From Rhizophagus irregularis (lineage: Eukaryota > Glomeromycota > Glomeromycetes > Glomerales > Glomeraceae), in NCBI RefSeq assembly GCF_026210795.1, contig NC_089451.1, positions 3,518,001 through 3,582,000 of the forward strand: a stretch of DNA of 64,000 nt. Reading direction: 5' to 3'. Positions 59,740 through 64,000 of this stretch are shown in pieces. Below the pieces are notes generated by a model. That model made no database searches and had not been told where the DNA came from. It worked only from the letters and a program-made list of their open reading frames with translations. The position numbers were made by a program, and so were the translations under genes. How positions within the stretch are numbered: position 1 is the stretch's first letter; each line of letters starts with the position of its first letter.

Positions 59740-61717
59740 CTTTTTATAACAAAAAGATTTAATGATATTATATCAAATGGGAAGAAAGAATTTCTTCTAC
59801 CTAAAAAAATCTTTTTTGATGGTTATTATATATATACCCATTTGACTTTCATTGTTACCATTGCATGACGTTTGGCGAATTTGGCAATTTAAATTCAATC
59901 ATTAACATAATAAAGTGGGACAAATTCTCCTATGCCTAAAATAACAGTATATTTCCTTTTTTGTTTTTTATTATATCAATCATTTTACTGCTGCATATCG
60001 CGGTTTTCGGCATATATAGTCGCCAGATAAACCAATGGAGTTTACATTCTCCAGTGTTTTATTTAGCGAATCAATTTTCTTTTATGCAAATGAACAAATC
60101 TTATATCAAAACTTGTTATAATACGAGTACAGTCGGTACATGTATGGGTTACATAATATGATCCACAGACTTACCGTATATACTACATTTCGGTGACAAG
60201 ATTAACTAATTAAATTAGTTTACCTGCTTACCTGCCAATTAACTCCTTTTAGTCAATTAATCTCCGTAAGAAGGCAGGAGATTATATCGGTTTAATTAAA
60301 ATAAATTTACACATGTTGATACTTTTATTCTTTTTTTTTTTACTTTACAATGCCAGACAATCTAAATTATGAATAAATTAGTATCATCTTTGATTTTCCA
60401 AACACGCCATTCAAAGTCGCTTTTATAAATTAAAATATTGTAATTTGAGCAATGCAAAATATTTGCCAGATGGAATTTCATTTGAGATTAAAGAATTAAT
60501 TTTAGACACATTTGCTTCAATAATGCTGTTACATATGTACTACCTTAAAAAATAATTAAGATAATTAAGTTATAAAGATATATTAAAGAAATCCCTGTAA
60601 AAAAAAGTCCATCCGTTTTTTATATTCGATTTTTTTGCTCATATTTCCGGAATTAATAACCTTATATCACGGAAATTTATCAAATTATTTATGTTTTCCG
60701 TGAATGAATCCGTGAATGGCTCATTTTTATGGAGTTTTTACAGAAAATAACGTTTTATAGGGTCTTCGTGCATTCTTGTGCACCCCAAATAAGTTTTGGC
60801 TGATTATTACAGTAATACCAAAATTATCAGTTTTACTGCTGATAAAATTTAGGGGAATTAGTTGGTTACATTCTAGCAAAAAAAAAAAATCCTATATTAT
60901 TTAAATTTATCAAAATTCTTTCCTTACTTTAGTAGAAAAAGATTGAGATTTTCTTGGCATTTAAACCACCTAAAATGGTATCATATATTGTATTTTATTA
61001 TATATATATTTTTTTTACATAATTAAAATTACATAACATGAAAACTAAAATGTGCTTGCAGATCGGTAAAAAGTATTTGAAATGATGAACAATATATAAA
61101 ACATTTCCTAATCCGAATAACAAAAATGATTCTTGTTTATAATAGTCTTAGTTTCTCTTATTATTCTTTCTTATGAATATCTTTATAGTGATCATTTTAA
61201 TAAATTATTTAAATGCATCCAATCATAAACTATTTTTTTTTATTACATTCTTAACCATAAAGAAACTATTATCATAGAAAAATAGTTAGTGACTTAGTGC
61301 TAACTTTACCGAGTGTACCTTATGAACAACACGAAAAAAAATCAAACTCGGTTGTGTTACATTTGTTAACTACATTTGTCGAAGGTTCACGAGCTGTTGA
61401 ACACAGCTTAAAGTCATATTATTGCGTACGAAGATACATTCTTTCTATATTTTTTTTATATAAATTATATTTCAAAGATAAGATGTCCTTTATTTTATAA
61501 TAATAATAATAATATATGGTATAATTTAAAAAAGAAGAAAGAATCTCATCATTTTTTTTTTTTATCTATACAATAAATGCTATTCATTACTAATAATTAA
61601 TCAAAAAGTGTTGATTTTTTTTCTTTACAATTACAATATATAATATATAATTAAATTATTTTAATGTACAAAATACAAAACTAAAAAATTTTACAAAATT
61701 TTATAATAATAATTATT
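59740..61717. other. Intergenic stretch between glyoxal oxidase and 7TM genes
   Basis: No gene is supported. A TATATATATAA-like run near 59826-59836 lies about 90 bases upstream of the glyoxal oxidase ATG and may be its TATA box. ORFs at 59961-60161 (TTG start) and 61297-61500 are not convincing. An AAT microsatellite lies near 61499-61513, and the last part is likely the 3' region of the 7TM gene. Confidence 0.55.
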
Positions 61718-63158
61718 TTAAATAAAATGATCATATCTCCTTGGGGAACCGGTATATGAAATAATTTGTTTGTTATTGGTAGCCAAAGGTGAAGGTAATT
61801 GTATATAACCATCGGTTTGTATGTTATTATATCTTTCATTATTATAACCATTAATATTATTATTATATTCGTTTCTGTAAGTCACTTGATCGGTATTCAT
61901 CGTTGTAGTAGAATCAATTTTAATTTCAATACGTTTAACACTAAGAGATTTTTTATGACTAGAATTATCTTTACGAAGACTATGGGAATCGGAAGTTGGT
62001 GAAGTTAATGGAGATGATAATTTGGAGGAGAAGTCATTATATTGTTTGCCACTGTACGTTGGAACGAGTCGTGGATAAAATATCATCACTATTAAAAAAA
62101 AAAATAATAAATTACTATATAACTTTAACATATTGTAAATATACGATATATGTATTAAATACTTACACCAAACGATCCAAAAAGTAGCCATGAAAAAATT
62201 CACTATTCCAGCAAATAAATCGGCAGTAAATTTATTTCTATTTAAATATTGTCGTTCACTCAGACCATCAATGCAAAAAGTAAACATTAAACCAGCACCA
62301 AAAGCCACAATTAAAATTAATAAAAAATTCATATGTTTATAATATTTTAAACGATCCACTATATAATTTTTACTATTTTGTTTAATAAGGGTAGAGAATT
62401 TATAGTGAGCCATTAAAGCGTAAGCTAAAACGACCAAATTACAAGAAGCTGCTGCTAGTTCTGGAATGACCTAAAAGATAGACGAATTATTATTAGGAAA
62501 CGAATTATTATTATTATTGTTATATATAATACTATGCAATAATTACCTCTCCGTAAGTATGTTTTTTAAGTGCTTTTTTTACTTCTTCAATGTCAGAATA
62601 ATCCAATTTATCATCAGTATCATCTTCAAAAAAGAAAGGAAGACCATTAAACACAACAAAAGTAATAAAGATAAAAGCATAATTTATACGAAATTGCCAA
62701 GTAGTAATAAATTGTGCTTTAACTATTTTATTGGTCAAATAATTCCAAAAATTTTGTAATAAAAATACTGCAGAATTTTCCATAGCATAAAAAAGCATAA
62801 GTAAACGATTTGCAATATGTCTTAATCTTTTATTTTCTGGTGACCATTCTTCTGCTGGTTTACCGATAATAGTTTTTGTCAATGGATCAACAATGAAACC
62901 TTCCGTATATTTTATTTTCGTACAGATGATATCATAAATTAATAATGATGTTACTGAAAGTAGGAATAATATCGTCATTATGGATTTAACTTCTTTTCTT
63001 TTTATAGTTTTCCATCGTAATGCTTCAAATTTGTCAATATTATATATGTGCATTAATGACCACACTAATACACAAAAATCTGAAACTGCTCGGGCTAAAA
63101 AATAAAAAAATAAAAAACCAAGAATAAGTAAATAGCACGATAATTTTTTTTCCCTCAT
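61718..63158 (-). CDS. Seven-transmembrane protein of unknown function, three exons
   Basis: Exons: 63158-62547, 62470-62167, 62088-61718. Donors GTAATT and GTAAGT and AG acceptors agree in phase, giving 428 residues. Seven hydrophobic segments lie at about 8-37, 59-78, 117-136, 156-176, 208-226, 250-270 and 288-310. The loop between segments 4 and 5 is acidic (EDDTDDKLDYSDIEE). The tail 311-428 is Ser/Asn/Tyr-rich and hydrophilic, resembling a phosphorylatable cytosolic tail. Seven segments plus a long C-terminal tail resemble a GPCR-type receptor, but no class motif is recognised, so the receptor idea is inference. The second exon contains the charged DRLKYYKHMN segment before TM6. A TATA-like run lies near 63428-63445 upstream. 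Confidence 0.85.
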
Positions 63159-64000
63159 ATTAAAATAAAAAATTTAATCACAATTACCAAGGAATGAAAA
63201 ATCTGAAAAATGAGTCATTTTTGATTTGAAAGCGCAGCTTTGGGGGGTTTTATTTTTAAACGTAAAGGAGAAAATTGAAAAAAATTGATAAAAAATATTA
63301 TGGATGTATTTAGAACAACATTAAAGACATTTAATTGTGTAACGAATATAAGAGCGAAAACTAGTTGTAAAGTGATGTATGATGAAGTTTAAGAGAAAGG
63401 AAACGAATATATACTATATATTTTGTGTATATATATATATATAGGTATAAATGATTTTTTTTTTCTTTTAAAAAAAAAAATTATAATTAAATGAAAGAAA
63501 GAAATTTTTCCCGCGCAAAATAATTTTTTTTTTTTTTGAAATTCGAGACTTTATATTTATGTTATATTTATGTGAGTATAATCGATGATTCCATTGTTAA
63601 TAATTAAATATTCCACATGATTACTTATTTTAGTCAAAATAAAAAGTATTTTTATCAATGAAACCCTTTTACTCCAAAACCGTAGTGGCGTCTCGGCCTA
63701 ATATTGAAATGTACTACTTATGATGATCATACAGTAAAGTATATTCGAAAGTTTAAAAAGTCCGAATAAATCATAATTTCTAATTATTAAAAATTTATCC
63801 AAGTTATCTAATTTATCTTATTTAATCTAATTTATTTATGGTGAATAAGCATAAAAAGAAATATTTTTTTGGGGGTATATTGAATTCCGCTATCATACGA
63901 AAAATTCTTACAAAAGTTAAATAATCAATAATGAAAAATAAACATTTAAGCATCATTTCTTATGAAAAACTGTAATCATGATTAAACAGGTAATCCAATT
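63159..64000. other. Upstream region of the 7TM gene, to window end
   Basis: Contains an AT microsatellite/TATA-like run (63428-63445) and long A/T tracts. No further gene is seen before the window edge. Confidence 0.6.

Noticed and set aside
59961-60161. Possible secreted peptide with hydrophobic N-terminus
   Set aside because: It begins with TTG rather than ATG and the hydrophobicity comes from T-rich sequence.
61297-61500. 67-residue ORF between glyoxal oxidase and 7TM genes
   Set aside because: No domain, and the second half is compositional.

Overview
The window looks like nuclear DNA of a very AT-rich, TE-rich fungus. Short introns with GT..AG ends, an F-box/LRR protein, a CYP-type P450, a secreted glyoxal oxidase-like enzyme and many hAT, Tc1/mariner and LINE relics together suggest an arbuscular mycorrhizal fungus (Glomeromycotina, Rhizophagus-like). 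This assignment is an inference from gene style and composition; no marker gene is present.

Layout. (1) 1-18.7 kb is host-like: a three-exon cytochrome P450 on the minus strand (1983-3649), about 9 kb without a convincing gene but with eleven CGGCCG palindromes between 3998 and 10217, a two-exon F-box/LRR gene on the minus strand (12694-14455), and a 48-residue secreted-peptide candidate on the plus strand (18567-18713). (2) 19.7-27.2 kb holds a TA-flanked MITE, a tandem array of repeats that look like micro-exons, and a dead hAT transposase gene that was invaded by a Tc1-like element, itself now dead. (3) 27.2-40 kb is a nest of non-autonomous elements. Many ends can be defined by terminal inverted repeats (TIRs) and target-site duplications (TSDs), and two copies of one family (27.27-33.16 kb minus, 35.53-36.78 kb plus) serve as each other's empty-site reference. 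(4) 40.2-56.3 kb is one LINE (minus strand: endonuclease, reverse transcriptase, RNase H, zinc knuckle) broken into three pieces. One gap holds a 4250-bp transposon (42266-46515) with an unfamiliar, roughly 1000-residue cysteine-rich protein. The other gap holds a nearly intact 4488-bp hAT transposon (50936-55423) whose removal restores the LINE reading frame. (5) 57.7-63.2 kb is host-like again: a five-exon glyoxal oxidase-like gene and a three-exon seven-transmembrane protein, both on the minus strand.

The strongest candidate for something undescribed is the 42266-46515 element: 18-bp perfect TIRs, a TTAT flank, and a protein with a cysteine/histidine cluster and a homeodomain-like tail that I cannot place in a classical transposase family. 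Other leads are the CGGCCG cluster, the short secreted peptide, and a palindromic module of about 146 bp shared by unrelated transposon families. All splice sites and boundaries were read by eye; no database search was possible.
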